Source: JBBRBB01 sp038206235 (GTDB lineage Bacteria > Bacteroidota > Bacteroidia > Chitinophagales > Chitinophagaceae). From it: DNA of 64,000 nt. A program made the position numbers and the translations under genes. The notes beneath the pieces were generated by a model that searched no databases, was not told the origin of the DNA, and saw only the letters and a list, made by a program, of their open reading frames with translations. The number at the start of each line of letters is the position of its first letter. Position 1 is the stretch's first letter. Location of the stretch: positions 62,001-126,000 of the forward strand of contig JBBRBB010000004.1 in the NCBI GenBank assembly GCA_038206235.1, written 5' to 3'. This document shows positions 43,171 to 52,063 of the stretch, one piece after another.

Positions 43171-43590
43171 ATGTGGACAAAAACGCACTCAATCGTTACT
43201 AAAGAAGTAACCAAAGAACAAATGTGGAAACTGTTTGCCGATGTAAACAACTGGCACAAATGGGACACGGGAATTGAATACGCAAAAATGGAAGGCAGGT
43301 TTGAAAAGGGAAATCATTTCCAGCTAAAACCCAAGGGCGGACCCAAAGTAAATATTGAACTTGTTGAAACAATTGAAAACAAGAAGTTCGTTGACTTCAC
43401 AAAATTCCCGTTGGCAAAAATGTATGGTGAACATACTTTTGATGAAACCGCCAGCGGTTTGAAGATTACAACAACAATGAAAGTGAAAGGGCTTTTGAGT
43501 TTCCTTTGGATAAAATTGGTTGCACAAGGAATTGTAAATTCGCTGCCTGTTGAAATGGAACAACAAGTAAAATTTGCAAGTAAACTTTAA
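43171..43590 (+). CDS. SRPBCC/polyketide-cyclase-like protein
   Basis: 139 residues with the START/SRPBCC pattern: a first strand HSIVTKEVTKEQMWKLFADV, NNWHKWDTGIEYAKMEG, then strands FQLKPKGGPKVNIELVETIE and HTFDETASGLKITTTMKVKG. Binds a hydrophobic small molecule; function unknown. Six bases before the MarR gene, so probably regulated with it. Confidence 0.82.
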   Translation: MWTKTHSIVTKEVTKEQMWKLFADVNNWHKWDTGIEYAKMEGRFEKGNHFQLKPKGGPKVNIELVETIENKKFVDFTKFPLAKMYGEHTFDETASGLKITTTMKVKGLLSFLWIKLVAQGIVNSLPVEMEQQVKFASKL

Positions 43591-43596
43591 GGACAA

Positions 43597-44055
43597 ATGA
43601 AAAGCAAAGGAAAAATTTTCAGTTTTGAAAAAGCAAATGACAGTCCGGGATTTTTACTTTGGCAGGTAACAAACCTTTGGCAGCGGGAAATAAAAAAAGC
43701 GCTGGAAAAATTCGGGCTTACACATTCTCAATTCGTTTTGCTGGCAAGTGTGTATTGGCTTTCACTGCAACCGGAAGATGTAACACAAATCAATCTTTCG
43801 GCTCACACTAAAATTGACCCCATGTCAACATCAAAAGTGTTGCGGACTTTGCAGATGAAGGGACTTCTGCAAAGGCAGGAGCATCACACCGACACAAGAG
43901 CAAAGACAGTTGCACTAACTGAGAAAGGAAAAAAAGTTACCGGAGAAGCTGTAAAAGTGGTAGAGAAATTTGATGAATTATTTTTTGCATCACTTGGCAA
44001 CAAGATAAATGACTTTAATAGAAAACTATCTTTGTTGCTGACACAGGAAATTTAA
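43597..44055 (+). CDS. MarR-family transcriptional regulator
   Basis: 152 residues. Winged-helix MarR fold: LTHSQFVLLASVYWLS, INLSAHTKIDPMSTSKVLRT and the wing QRQEHHTDTRAKTVALTEKG. MarR proteins repress neighbours and are released by small phenolic or oxidant ligands. It likely controls the SRPBCC gene in front and perhaps the small genes behind. Confidence 0.9.
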   Translation: MKSKGKIFSFEKANDSPGFLLWQVTNLWQREIKKALEKFGLTHSQFVLLASVYWLSLQPEDVTQINLSAHTKIDPMSTSKVLRTLQMKGLLQRQEHHTDTRAKTVALTEKGKKVTGEAVKVVEKFDELFFASLGNKINDFNRKLSLLLTQEI

Positions 44056-44068
44056 ATGGAAACAGAAA

Positions 44069-44407
44069 ATGGTCGATATAGAAACATTCAAACAAATTGC
44101 TCTTTCATTTCAGGGAACTGAAGAAAACCCTCATTTTGACAGGAGGGCATTTAAGGTAATTGACCGAAGAATTTTTGCCACACTTCATGAAAAAAGCAAA
44201 ACCGCTAACATTATATTTTCTAAAACCGACCAAGCTATATATTGTTCGTTTGATGAAAATGCTGTTTATCCTGTTGCTAACAAATGGGGTTTGCAGGGCT
44301 GGACAACCTTTGACTTAGAGAAAGCTCCTGTTGAACTTATATCGGATGCTTTACTGACTGCCTACAACGATGTGTTTAAAACAAAGCCAAAAAGGAAACG
44401 ACCATAA
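44069..44407 (+). CDS. MmcQ/YjbR-family protein
   Basis: 112 residues with family segments FQGTEENPHFDRRAFKVIDR, RIFATLHEKSKTANIIFSK and WGLQGWTTFDLEK, a double-winged CyaY-like fold thought to bind DNA. Function unknown. Thirteen bases after the MarR gene. Confidence 0.85.
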   Translation: MVDIETFKQIALSFQGTEENPHFDRRAFKVIDRRIFATLHEKSKTANIIFSKTDQAIYCSFDENAVYPVANKWGLQGWTTFDLEKAPVELISDALLTAYNDVFKTKPKRKRP

Positions 44408-44460
44408 TTATTTTTCTTCAAACCTGCCTGCAGCAAGCAGGCAATTAAAAACAAAAAATA

Positions 44461-44898
44461 AATGACAACAAATAATCCGGCGCCAACAGGGTATAGCACG
44501 GTTTGTCCTTATCTTATGGTTGACAGCATTGAAAAACAAATTGAATTTTGCAAAAGGTTTTTAATGCGGTAATTACAGAAAACTTAAAAAATAGCGACGG
44601 CATAGTGATGCACGGAGAAGTAAAAATCGGCGACATTCTAATTATGATGGGGCGGGGTAGTGAAAAGTTTTCGACGGCAAAGGGAATGAATTATGTGTAT
44701 GTAAATAATGCTGACGAAGTTTATAATAAAGCAATAGAACTTGGCGCAATCTCTATTGCTCCTCCTTCAGACAAATTTTACGGGCTTCGCGAAGGGGGAT
44801 TTAAAGATCCGCACAACAATATTTGGTTTATAGCTCAATTTATAAAAGATGTATCAGCCGAAGACATGGAGAAAGGTTTTGCAGACAAGAAAAGTTAA
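44461..44898 (+). pseudogene. VOC (PhnB/glyoxalase-like) protein, frameshifted
   Basis: ATG 44461 gives TTNNPAPTGYSTVCPYLMVD then EKQIEFCK, and the frame stops. Re-entry at an A-run (CAAAAGG, about 44553-44559) gives KVFNAVITENLKNSDGIVMH, then GEVKIGDILIMMGR and FKDPHNNIWFIAQ to 44898. These two halves make one VOC-superfamily protein of about 145 residues of the PhnB type (metal-dependent or binding protein). A lost A in the homopolymer explains the break, so a sequencing error is quite possible. Confidence 0.75.
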
Positions 44899-44954
44899 TG
44901 CGACATTTTGGAACAGTGCTACTTGAAACATTGTAACTAATATTGACGGGGTAA

Positions 44955-45526
44955 ATGAACAGACAAAGCAGACATACATTTCAATATTACGAGGTATAAA
45001 TGTAAGCGGACACAAAATGATAAAGATGGATACGTTACAAAAAATTTATGCCGGCCTAAAATTTAAAAACAGTAAGACCTACATTCAAAGCGGCAATGTA
45101 GTTTTCCGGGACACGGAAACGGAACACGAAGTTTTAGAAAAAATAATTGCAAAAAAAATACTTTCTCACTTCGGTTTTGAAGTTCCTGTAGTGGTAAAAG
45201 AATTAGCCGAACTGACAGAAGTTTTGAAAAACAATCCTTTCGTAAACAAGAGAAACGAAGATGTAAAATCACTCTATGTAACCTTTCTTTCACAAGAACC
45301 CGAACAAACAAACATTGACAAAATCAGGGGCGGACAATACGCATCAGACGAATATATTTTAAAGGGCAGCACAGTTTATTTATTTTGCCCCAATGGATAT
45401 GGCAACACTAAATTGAACAACAATTTCTTCGAGAGTAAATTAAAAGTTACAGCCACAACAAGAAACTGGAAAACAATAAGCGAATTAGTAAACATAGCAC
45501 AGAAAATATCAAACAATAAAATATAA
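44955..45526 (+). pseudogene. DUF1697 protein with 5' frameshift
   Basis: From ATG 45017 a 169-residue frame reads as DUF1697 (YAGLKFKNSKTYIQSGNVVF and on to KGSTVYLFCPNGYGNTK). The family's conserved start YISILRGINVSGHKMIKMD is visible just upstream in the same frame (from about 44976), but it lacks a start codon; the natural ATG at 44955 is in another frame. So one base is missing between 44957 and 44976. If translation starts at 45017 the N-terminal strand is lost. Function of the family unknown. Confidence 0.72.
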
Positions 45527-45762
45527 ATTATGACAACAAACATTTCCACAATTTTTATTAAAGATTCAGAACGACTTTACTTATGAATTGTAATAAATAT
45601 TTCAGAACAAGAAATAAAAAGAGAAAGAGGGTATTTGCAAAGTGGATTTTTTTTTCAATCCTACACAAGAAAATAAAATTATTGCAGCAGATAAATTAAT
45701 AATCGCCGGCTGAGAAAAAAAGACTACCGCAAGTGAAAAATTAAATTTACAATAAAAATTAG
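45527..45762 (+). other. Degenerate coding remains
   Basis: ATG 45530 opens a short frame (MTTNISTIFIKDSERLYL) that stops, and scattered pieces such as FFNPTQENKIIAADKLIIAG follow in other frames. It looks like a decayed small gene but the family cannot be named. Confidence 0.35.
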
Positions 45763-46230
45763 ATGACAACTACGGAGCAAGTTATTCAAAAATTTTATAC
45801 ATCTTTTCAAAACAAGGATTACAAAACTATGCAGCAATGCTATGCCGGCAGCGCAATATTCAACGACCCTGTATTTCGTAACCTTAACGCCACACAAGTA
45901 AAAGCAATGTGGGAAATGTTTTGTGTAAAAAGCAAAGACCTGAAAATTGAATTCGGCAACATTACAGCCAATGAAACAAATGGGAGTGCTGAATGGACAG
46001 CCTCTTATATTTTTTCCCCAACAGGAAAAAAAGTAGTAAATAAAATTACTGCCAACTTTATTTTTGAAAACCAAAAAATTGTAAAGCATACTGACACTTT
46101 CAACTTTTATAAATGGGCAAAGCAAGCACTGGGATTATCAGGTGTATTATTAGGCTGGACACCACTTGCAAAAAACAAAGTGCAAAAAATGGGAATGAAA
46201 ACCCTGAATGATTATATCATTGGAAAATAA
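45763..46230 (+). CDS. NTF2-like/SnoaL-type protein
   Basis: 155 residues. Typical NTF2-like start TTTEQVIQKFYTSFQNKDYK with a conserved YAGSAIFNDPVF strand-helix pattern and a C-terminal extension (WAKQALGLSGVLLGWTPLAK). Cone-shaped fold binding small molecules; catalytic role unknown. The last 23 bases overlap the acetyltransferase gene. Confidence 0.83.
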   Translation: MTTTEQVIQKFYTSFQNKDYKTMQQCYAGSAIFNDPVFRNLNATQVKAMWEMFCVKSKDLKIEFGNITANETNGSAEWTASYIFSPTGKKVVNKITANFIFENQKIVKHTDTFNFYKWAKQALGLSGVLLGWTPLAKNKVQKMGMKTLNDYIIGK

Positions 46231-46822
46231 TCCTCAAATAAGATTGGTAACAAGTAACGACATCATGGATGTATTAGAGATTTATAAACCGTTTGTTACC
46301 TCCACTGCAATTACTCTTGAGTATGACGATGCAGGCTTAGAAGATTTTTTAAAAAAGATTGATAACATCACAAGTGAATACCCTTTTTTAGTTTGCGAGG
46401 CAGGTAATAAAATTATTGGTTACACTTATGCAAACAAATACAGGTTTCCGAAAGGGCATCAATGGTCAGCCGAAATATCCATATACATTTCTTCCGGTTA
46501 TCATGGCAAAGGCATTGCTAAGATTTTGTATGAAACATTATTTTCCATTCTTAAGCTTCAAAACTTTATTAATGTCTTTGCCGGAATAGTTTTGCCTAAT
46601 ATTAAAAGTGAAGAGTTCCACAAAAAATTAAACTTTCAGGAAGCAGGTATATTTAAAAACGGTGGTTATAAGCTTGGAAACTGGCATGATGTAAAATGGT
46701 TTCAATTAAATCTATCTGAACATACATATAACCCTCCTTTGCCAAAAACGATTCATCAAATAATACATACGCCTGAATTTGAGACTATACTAAAAGAGGC
46801 AAATGAATACTTAGTAAGATAA
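46208..46822 (+). CDS. GNAT N-acetyltransferase, phosphinothricin-type
   Basis: 204 residues. Acetyl-CoA loop region SAEISIYISSGYHGKGIAKI (about 94-113), with IRLVTSNDIMDVLEIYKPFV at the start and KLNFQEAGIFKNGGYKLGNW near the end, as in Pat/phosphinothricin acetyltransferases, which acetylate small amines. A C-terminal extension after 170 is less conserved. The start at 46208 overlaps the preceding gene; no better in-frame ATG precedes the domain. Confidence 0.86.
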   Translation: MIISLENNPQIRLVTSNDIMDVLEIYKPFVTSTAITLEYDDAGLEDFLKKIDNITSEYPFLVCEAGNKIIGYTYANKYRFPKGHQWSAEISIYISSGYHGKGIAKILYETLFSILKLQNFINVFAGIVLPNIKSEEFHKKLNFQEAGIFKNGGYKLGNWHDVKWFQLNLSEHTYNPPLPKTIHQIIHTPEFETILKEANEYLVR

Positions 46823-46874
46823 TAGGCGCAAGGGACTTCTTTCGAGGAGATCCAATAAGGTATCAATTCTTACT

Positions 46875-48089
46875 TTATCTTCTGCTCGCAATTAACAAAT
46901 TCAAATCAGTATATTTTAAATCAAAGCGCTGGCTTATATAAAAATTCGTGAGATATCCTTTGTACAAATACACTCCATTGCGCAAATTAAAATTGTGCCA
47001 AACCATTTCCTCAAAACCGCCTTCATCACCCGCATCTAAAAGCAGCGGCATTAATACATTGCTGATTGCATGGCTTGCCGTGCGTGCAAAGCCGCTTGGA
47101 ATATTGGGAACACAATAATGCGTAACACCATGCTTTACAAAAGTTGGACGCTGATGCGTAGTGATTTCACTTGTTTCAAAGCAGCCGCCGCGGTCAATGC
47201 TTACGTCAATGATTACGCTGCCGGGGCGCATGGCCATTACCATTTCTTCTGTAACTACAACAGGGCTGCGACCGTTAACGTTGCTAATAGCACCCACCGC
47301 AACTTCGCATGTTTTTAATTGCTTGGCAAGAATGCGTGGCTCAATAACACTCGTCCATACACGAACACCTAAATTATTTTGCAGGCGCTTTAGCCGGTAC
47401 ACATTATTATCAAAAACTTTTACTGATGCACCTAATGCCAGCGCTGTTCTTGTAACAGATTCTCCCACCACTCCTGCCCCAAGAATAATAACTTTCGTTG
47501 GCGGAATGCCGCTGATGCCTCCCAGCAAAACACCTCTGCCATTATTAGTGCTGCCGAGATATTGCCCTGCAATTAACATGGCAGCACTGCCGGCAATTTC
47601 ACTCATGCTGCGCACGATGGGATAAGTGCCGCTGTCATCTTTCAGATTTTCAAAGCCAAGAGCAGTGATTCTTTTCTCCATCATTTTTTCTATCTGTTCC
47701 CCTTTTAAAATAGAAAGGTGTATGGGAGAGATAATGGTTTGATTTAACTGCAGAAAAGGCGTGTCTTCTTCAACTATCGGGGCGCTCTTTACAAGAATAG
47801 GCGCTTTATATACATCAGCTTTATTGCTTACTATTTTTGCGCCAGCTTCACTAAAATCATGGTCATTATAATTACTTCCTTCGCCGGCCTTGCTTTCTAC
47901 AACTACTTCATGACCGTTGCTTACAAGAACACCAACGGCATCGGGAATTAGTGCCACACGGTTTTCCTGCAGTGTGGTTTCTTTGGGAATGCCAATTAAT
48001 AATTTTTCACCCCGGGGGGCAATGTCAAGAGTCTCTTCCCGTTCTTCATACTGTATAGAAGAACTTATTACAGGTTTAGTTTTAGCCAT
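46875..48089 (-). CDS. ald: Alanine dehydrogenase
   Basis: 404 residues. N-terminal catalytic part LLIGIPKETTLQENRVALIP, then NAD-binding IILGAGVVGESVTRTALALG and VIIDVSIDRGG. About 30 residues longer than typical Ald at the N-terminus. It interconverts alanine with pyruvate and ammonia. It follows tsaE by 37 bases on the same strand, a pairing I believe is common in Bacteroidota. Confidence 0.94.
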   Translation of the reverse strand: MAKTKPVISSSIQYEEREETLDIAPRGEKLLIGIPKETTLQENRVALIPDAVGVLVSNGHEVVVESKAGEGSNYNDHDFSEAGAKIVSNKADVYKAPILVKSAPIVEEDTPFLQLNQTIISPIHLSILKGEQIEKMMEKRITALGFENLKDDSGTYPIVRSMSEIAGSAAMLIAGQYLGSTNNGRGVLLGGISGIPPTKVIILGAGVVGESVTRTALALGASVKVFDNNVYRLKRLQNNLGVRVWTSVIEPRILAKQLKTCEVAVGAISNVNGRSPVVVTEEMVMAMRPGSVIIDVSIDRGGCFETSEITTHQRPTFVKHGVTHYCVPNIPSGFARTASHAISNVLMPLLLDAGDEGGFEEMVWHNFNLRNGVYLYKGYLTNFYISQRFDLKYTDLNLLIASRR

Positions 48090-48126
48090 CCGATAAAATT
48101 GTGAGATTGTAGTTTTATAAAATTAC

Positions 48127-48561
48127 TTATTTATTTACAACCGGAATTTTATTGTTTGTATATAGCCTTCTCGTACGTGCATTCATCATTTCAATAAAAA
48201 CATGCAAAGCATCTGCAGGCAATAGCTTTGCTGCATTTTCAGGCCATTCAATAAAGCATATATTGCCTGATGATAAACAATCTTCTATTCCTGCATCAAC
48301 AGCCTCCCGCTCATTTTTAATGCGATACCAATCCATGTGGTAAATGATTCCGGCAACAGGGCTTTCATACTCATTTATAATTGCAAATGTAGGGCTGGTT
48401 ACAACATCTTTTACCTGCAATACTTCGCAAAGCGCATGAATGAAAGTTGTTTTACCGCCACCCATAGCAGAATGAAAGGCCCATATTTTATTTTGTTTTG
48501 AAGCTTCCCAAAGTTTTTCAGCAGCCTCATGAATCGTATCAAGTTGATATTTGATATTCAT
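48127..48561 (-). CDS. tsaE: tRNA t6A-modification ATPase TsaE
   Basis: 144 residues. P-loop variant MGGGKTTF at 33-40, the SPTFAIINEY segment at 60-69 and HMDWYRI typical of TsaE. Works with TsaB/TsaD in threonylcarbamoylation of tRNA A37. Its promoter box CAAAGCTA (minus strand TAGCTTTG) at 48566-48573 is so close that the transcript would be leaderless. Confidence 0.94.
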   Translation of the reverse strand: MNIKYQLDTIHEAAEKLWEASKQNKIWAFHSAMGGGKTTFIHALCEVLQVKDVVTSPTFAIINEYESPVAGIIYHMDWYRIKNEREAVDAGIEDCLSSGNICFIEWPENAAKLLPADALHVFIEMMNARTRRLYTNNKIPVVNK

Positions 48562-48565
48562 TTTG

Positions 48566-48573
48566 CAAAGCTA
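48566..48573 (-). promoter_or_regulatory. -7 promoter box of tsaE-ald
   Basis: Minus-strand TAGCTTTG matches TAnnTTTG and ends four bases before the tsaE ATG (48561), implying a leaderless mRNA. Confidence 0.55.
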
Positions 48574-48835
48574 AGAGATGAAGAAGTTGAAGAAGTGAAA
48601 GGAGTTTTAGAAGTTAAGTTTTATTTTTTGTTTGATACATGCTGCGGCAACCTGCTTTTGGCGCTTTATGTAATGCTTCACCAGAACAATGGTTTCTGGT
48701 CTGAATAATAATTTTCTAACTTCTTAACATTTTATTCCACGGTAATTGCAACAGAGTAATAAAGATATTCTGCTGCTAAAAAATATGCTGTTTAATTGCC
48801 GGGTAATTTTGTGAAGAAAAAAATTGAGTTTAAAT

Positions 48836-50968
48836 ATGGATGATGTGAATTGGAAAGTTGAAGGAATGAGCTGCACCAATTGCGCACTCACGATTCACAA
48901 ATATCTCGAGGAGCAGGGGCTTGAAGATGTGAAGGTGAATTTTATTGGCGGTAACGTAAGCTTTACTATAAATGGCAATTTCACTCAACAACAAATTGCG
49001 AAGGGTATAGAACAATTGGGTTATCACGTTGCAGACAGGCAGGGCGAAAAGCCACACCTTAAAAGTCAAAAATTATTTAAAAATAATCTTCAGCGTTTTT
49101 TATTCTGCTTCATATTTACTGCACCAATGCTCGTGAATATGCTGCCGGGTATACACATTCAATGGCTGATGAACCCTTATATACAACTGGCTTTAACTAT
49201 TCCTGTATACATTGTCGGGATGGGTTTTTTTGGAAGCAGTGCAATGCGCAGTTTGCTGAAAGGTATTCCCAACATGAATGTATTAATTGTCCTCGGTTCA
49301 TCGGCTGCATTTGTTTATAGCTTGTACGGCACTTTAATTGGGCAAGCTGAGCAATATATGTTTTATGAAACCGCTGCAGCCATTATAACCCTTGTATTTC
49401 TGGGTAACTGGCTCGAAGAAAAATCTATTGAAATTACGCAGGCTGCTTTAAAGAAATTAACTCAAGAGCAAAAGATGATGGCTAATATGATTGCTTATGA
49501 TGATGAACATCATGAACATATTTTCCCTGTTGAGAGCAGGAGCTTAAAAGTTGGTGATTTGATTTTAGTAAAGAGCGGCGAACATGTGCCGGCAGATTGC
49601 AAAATTCTTTGGGGCGATGCAAGTGTAAATGAATCTATCATAACCGGGGAGAGTGTGCCAGTAGAAAAGAAGATGAATGATAAATTAATTGGCGCAAGTA
49701 TTCTTGAAAGCGGAACAGTAAAAGCATACATAACAGCCGTCGGTGGGGATTCTGTGATGGGAAATATTTTGAAAATGGTTACTGATGCACAGGCAGAGAA
49801 ACCTCCCATACAAGAGCTTGCAGACAAGATAAGCTCTGTGTTTGTTCCGATGGTTGTAAGTATTGCAGCAATTACTTTAATAATTAATTATTTTTTTACA
49901 AACATTGGTTTTAGTGAAAGTTTATTGCGCAGCATTGCAGTATTGGTAATTGCCTGCCCTTGTGCCATGGGGCTTGCAACACCCGCTGCTATTGCAGTTG
50001 GCTTAGGCCGTGCTGCAAGAAATGGGGTATTGTTTAAGAATGCAAGAAGCCTGGAAGTTTTTAAAAACATTAGGCAGGTTGTTTTTGATAAAACAGGAAC
50101 ACTAACTACAGGAGAATTTTCAATTTTTAATTTTCAATTTTTAATTGATAATACACAATCTGCAGAAGATGAATTTAAGCGCATTGCTTATTCTCTTGAA
50201 AAATACTCCAATCATCCCATTGCAAAATGTATTGCACGGGAATGGAAAGTAAAAGATAATATTCGATGGGCATCTGTTGAAGAAATAAAAGGGCTTGGTG
50301 TAAAAGCAAAAGATAATGAAGGCAACGTTTATGTTGCAGGCTCTTTTAAAGTTGCTGAAGCAGTTACAAAAGATTTTTCTCACAATATTTATATTATCCG
50401 CAACAATGAATTACTTGGATGGATTGATGTTGCCGATGAAATAAGAGCTGAAGCAAAACAAATAATAGCTGCATTGAAGGCGAAAGACATTAAAACGATT
50501 TTACTAAGCGGAGATAAAAAAGAAAAATGCGAAAAAGTTGCACAGCAATTAAACATTGATGAGGTAATCGCAGAGCAAACACCGGAACAAAAAGTAGAAA
50601 AAATCGCTGCCTTGAGTGCGATTGCACCAACAGCAATGGTTGGCGATGGAATTAATGATGCGCCTGCGCTTGCAAAAGCAACTGTTGGCATTTCATTAAG
50701 TGAGGCATCGCATATTGCAATGCAAAGCGCACAAGTAGTGCTGATGAATCATGGATTGAAAAAACTTCCACTCTCATTAGAGTTAGGAAAACAGACATAT
50801 ATCACCATTAAGCAAAATTTATTCTGGGCATTTTTCTATAACCTTATAGCTATTCCTATAGCAGCCGTTGGTTTATTAAGTCCAACCTTTGGCGCATTGG
50901 TAATGGGTTTCAGTGATGTGGTGCTTGCAGTGAATTCGGTGAGGCTGAATTGGAAAAAAGCAATTTAA
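48836..50968 (+). CDS. copA: Copper-type P1B ATPase
   Basis: 710 residues from ATG 48836 (an in-frame TTG lies 12 bases upstream). N-terminal heavy-metal domain GMSCTNC (Cys13, Cys16), metal-transport CPCAMGLATP, phosphorylation site DKTGTLT, hinge GDGINDAP and six to eight membrane helices. Exports Cu(I) (or Ag). A promoter box TAATTTTG at 48804-48811 lies upstream. Its last ~40 bases are repeated at 51493-51540, evidence that the downstream toxin-antitoxin region was duplicated together with the end of this gene. Confidence 0.94.
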   Translation: MDDVNWKVEGMSCTNCALTIHKYLEEQGLEDVKVNFIGGNVSFTINGNFTQQQIAKGIEQLGYHVADRQGEKPHLKSQKLFKNNLQRFLFCFIFTAPMLVNMLPGIHIQWLMNPYIQLALTIPVYIVGMGFFGSSAMRSLLKGIPNMNVLIVLGSSAAFVYSLYGTLIGQAEQYMFYETAAAIITLVFLGNWLEEKSIEITQAALKKLTQEQKMMANMIAYDDEHHEHIFPVESRSLKVGDLILVKSGEHVPADCKILWGDASVNESIITGESVPVEKKMNDKLIGASILESGTVKAYITAVGGDSVMGNILKMVTDAQAEKPPIQELADKISSVFVPMVVSIAAITLIINYFFTNIGFSESLLRSIAVLVIACPCAMGLATPAAIAVGLGRAARNGVLFKNARSLEVFKNIRQVVFDKTGTLTTGEFSIFNFQFLIDNTQSAEDEFKRIAYSLEKYSNHPIAKCIAREWKVKDNIRWASVEEIKGLGVKAKDNEGNVYVAGSFKVAEAVTKDFSHNIYIIRNNELLGWIDVADEIRAEAKQIIAALKAKDIKTILLSGDKKEKCEKVAQQLNIDEVIAEQTPEQKVEKIAALSAIAPTAMVGDGINDAPALAKATVGISLSEASHIAMQSAQVVLMNHGLKKLPLSLELGKQTYITIKQNLFWAFFYNLIAIPIAAVGLLSPTFGALVMGFSDVVLAVNSVRLNWKKAI

Positions 50969-50993
50969 TTTTTAATTTTAGAAAAAAAATTTC

Positions 50994-51182
50994 ATGACAT
51001 CATTTGCTGAACTGGTTAACCAGCTTGATAATCTTTCTAAAGAAGAAGTGGAAGAATTGAAAAGAATTATTGAGATGAAATGGATAGAAATAAGAAGGCA
51101 GGAAATTCTTGATGCTGCTGAAGAAGCAAGAAGAGAACGTGCCGAGGGTAATAATAACGCTCTCTTCGCCAGAAGAAATTAA
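50994..51182 (+). CDS. Antitoxin-like small protein, copy 1
   Basis: 62 residues, strongly helical and charged: FAELVNQLDNLSKEEVEELK, RIIEMKWIEIRRQEILDAAE, EARRERAEG. Homologous to the proteins at 51572 and 51847. The next reading frame is a broken RelE/ParE-type toxin, so this is the antitoxin of a type II pair (the 'addiction module component' form). 25 bases after copA. Confidence 0.7.
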   Translation: MTSFAELVNQLDNLSKEEVEELKRIIEMKWIEIRRQEILDAAEEARRERAEGNNNALFARRN

Positions 51183-51208
51183 AAATTATTTTATGAAAAT
51201 AATAAATA

Positions 51209-51455
51209 ATGAGGATTGAATTCAGGTCAATTTTTATAAAAATTAGCTGCCGAAAAGCTCCGGTAGCAGTTATTGCATCAGAAAAAATCTTTTTATTTTC
51301 CAAGCAACCCTATTCTTAAACTTCATAAGCTTAAAGGCGAAAAAGAGGAGTTGTTTTCTTTCAGTATTGAATATAATGTAAGAATACTTGTAGATTTAAG
51401 TGAACCTAATGTGGCTATGCTTATTGATATTGGCACCCATGATGAAGTATATTAA
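51209..51455 (+). pseudogene. RelE/ParE-family toxin, frameshifted, copy 1
   Basis: ATG 51209 gives MRIEFRSIFIKIS, like toxin starts, then the frame is lost. A second frame from about 51273 gives YFPSNPILKLHKLKGEKEEL, then FSFSIEYNVRILVDLSE and LIDIGTHDEVY to the stop at 51455, the characteristic C-terminal strands of ParE/RelE (HigB-like) toxins. At least one indel separates them, so the toxin is inactive as written. Confidence 0.72.
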
Positions 51456-51492
51456 ATCATTTTTTTTCCAATACAATACTTTTGAAATAGAC

Positions 51493-51571
51493 AGCTTGTA
51501 ATGAATTCGGTGAAGCTGAATTTTAAAAAAGTATCAGATTAAATTTAGTAATTTAGAAAAAATTATTAGTT
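51493..51571 (+). repeat. Duplicated copA 3' end and antitoxin leader
   Basis: ATGAATTCGGTGAAGCTGAA at 51501-51520 matches GTGAATTCGGTGAGGCTGAA at 50933-50952 in copA, followed in both by an A-rich run, AATTTAGAAAAAA-type leader and the next antitoxin. The repeat proves that the unit (copA tail + antitoxin + toxin) was copied in tandem. Confidence 0.8.
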
Positions 51572-51799
51572 ATGCAGGTGCTTGACGAAATAGTAAATAC
51601 GGTCAACTCTCTTTCAGATGAAGAATTGAATAGAGTGGAAACTGCAATTAAGAGAGAAAGGACCGAAAGAAAGATAAACGAAATTCTTGAAGCTGCGAAA
51701 ATGGCACTGCAGGAATCTTTGGAAGGAAAAACTTACATCGCTTCAACACCCGAAGAAATTATTCAATGGTTTAAAGATGTTATGAACGATGAGGATTGA
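51572..51799 (+). CDS. Antitoxin-like small protein, copy 2
   Basis: 75 residues, helical: VLDEIVNTVNSLSDEELNRV, AIKRERTERKINEILEAAKM and a C-terminal tail STPEEIIQWFKDVMNDED. Same family as copies 1 and 3. Its partner toxin, whose ATG overlaps at 51789, is truncated. Confidence 0.65.
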   Translation: MQVLDEIVNTVNSLSDEELNRVETAIKRERTERKINEILEAAKMALQESLEGKTYIASTPEEIIQWFKDVMNDED

Positions 51800-51866
51800 A
51801 TATTCTGCTTCTTTCAGAAAATCATTCAAAAAAAAAGTTTTTTATTATGGCAACAAAATTCGCTGA
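51789..51866 (+). pseudogene. ParE-type toxin N-terminal stub, copy 2
   Basis: ATG 51789 gives MRIEYSASFRKSFKKKVF, the typical start of ParE toxins, then runs into the beginning of the third antitoxin copy and stops. About 85% of the toxin is deleted. It overlaps the antitoxin stop, as in live pairs. Confidence 0.7.
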
Positions 51867-52063
51867 TTTGGATGAATGATGCTGATAACCTTTCAGAAGA
51901 AGAACTCGAAGAAATTAAACAATATGTTGATATGAATCGTACGCAACATAGATTAGATAAAATAGAAAAGGCATTACTTCAAGCGAGAAGAGAAGCTGCC
52001 GAAGGAAAGTTGAAATATTATTCTTCAGGTGAAGACTTTGTTTCATCTCTAAACGAAGAATAA
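51847..52063 (+). pseudogene. Antitoxin-like protein, copy 3, frameshifted
   Basis: MATKFADL from ATG 51847, then after an indel near 51870 the frame from ATG 51872 continues NDADNLSEEELEEIKQYVDM to SGEDFVSSLNEE. Parts join to one antitoxin of about 72 residues. A start at 51872 could still give 63 residues. Its stop overlaps the ATG of the following RecQ gene by one base, so it now acts as leader gene of that helicase. Confidence 0.6.
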
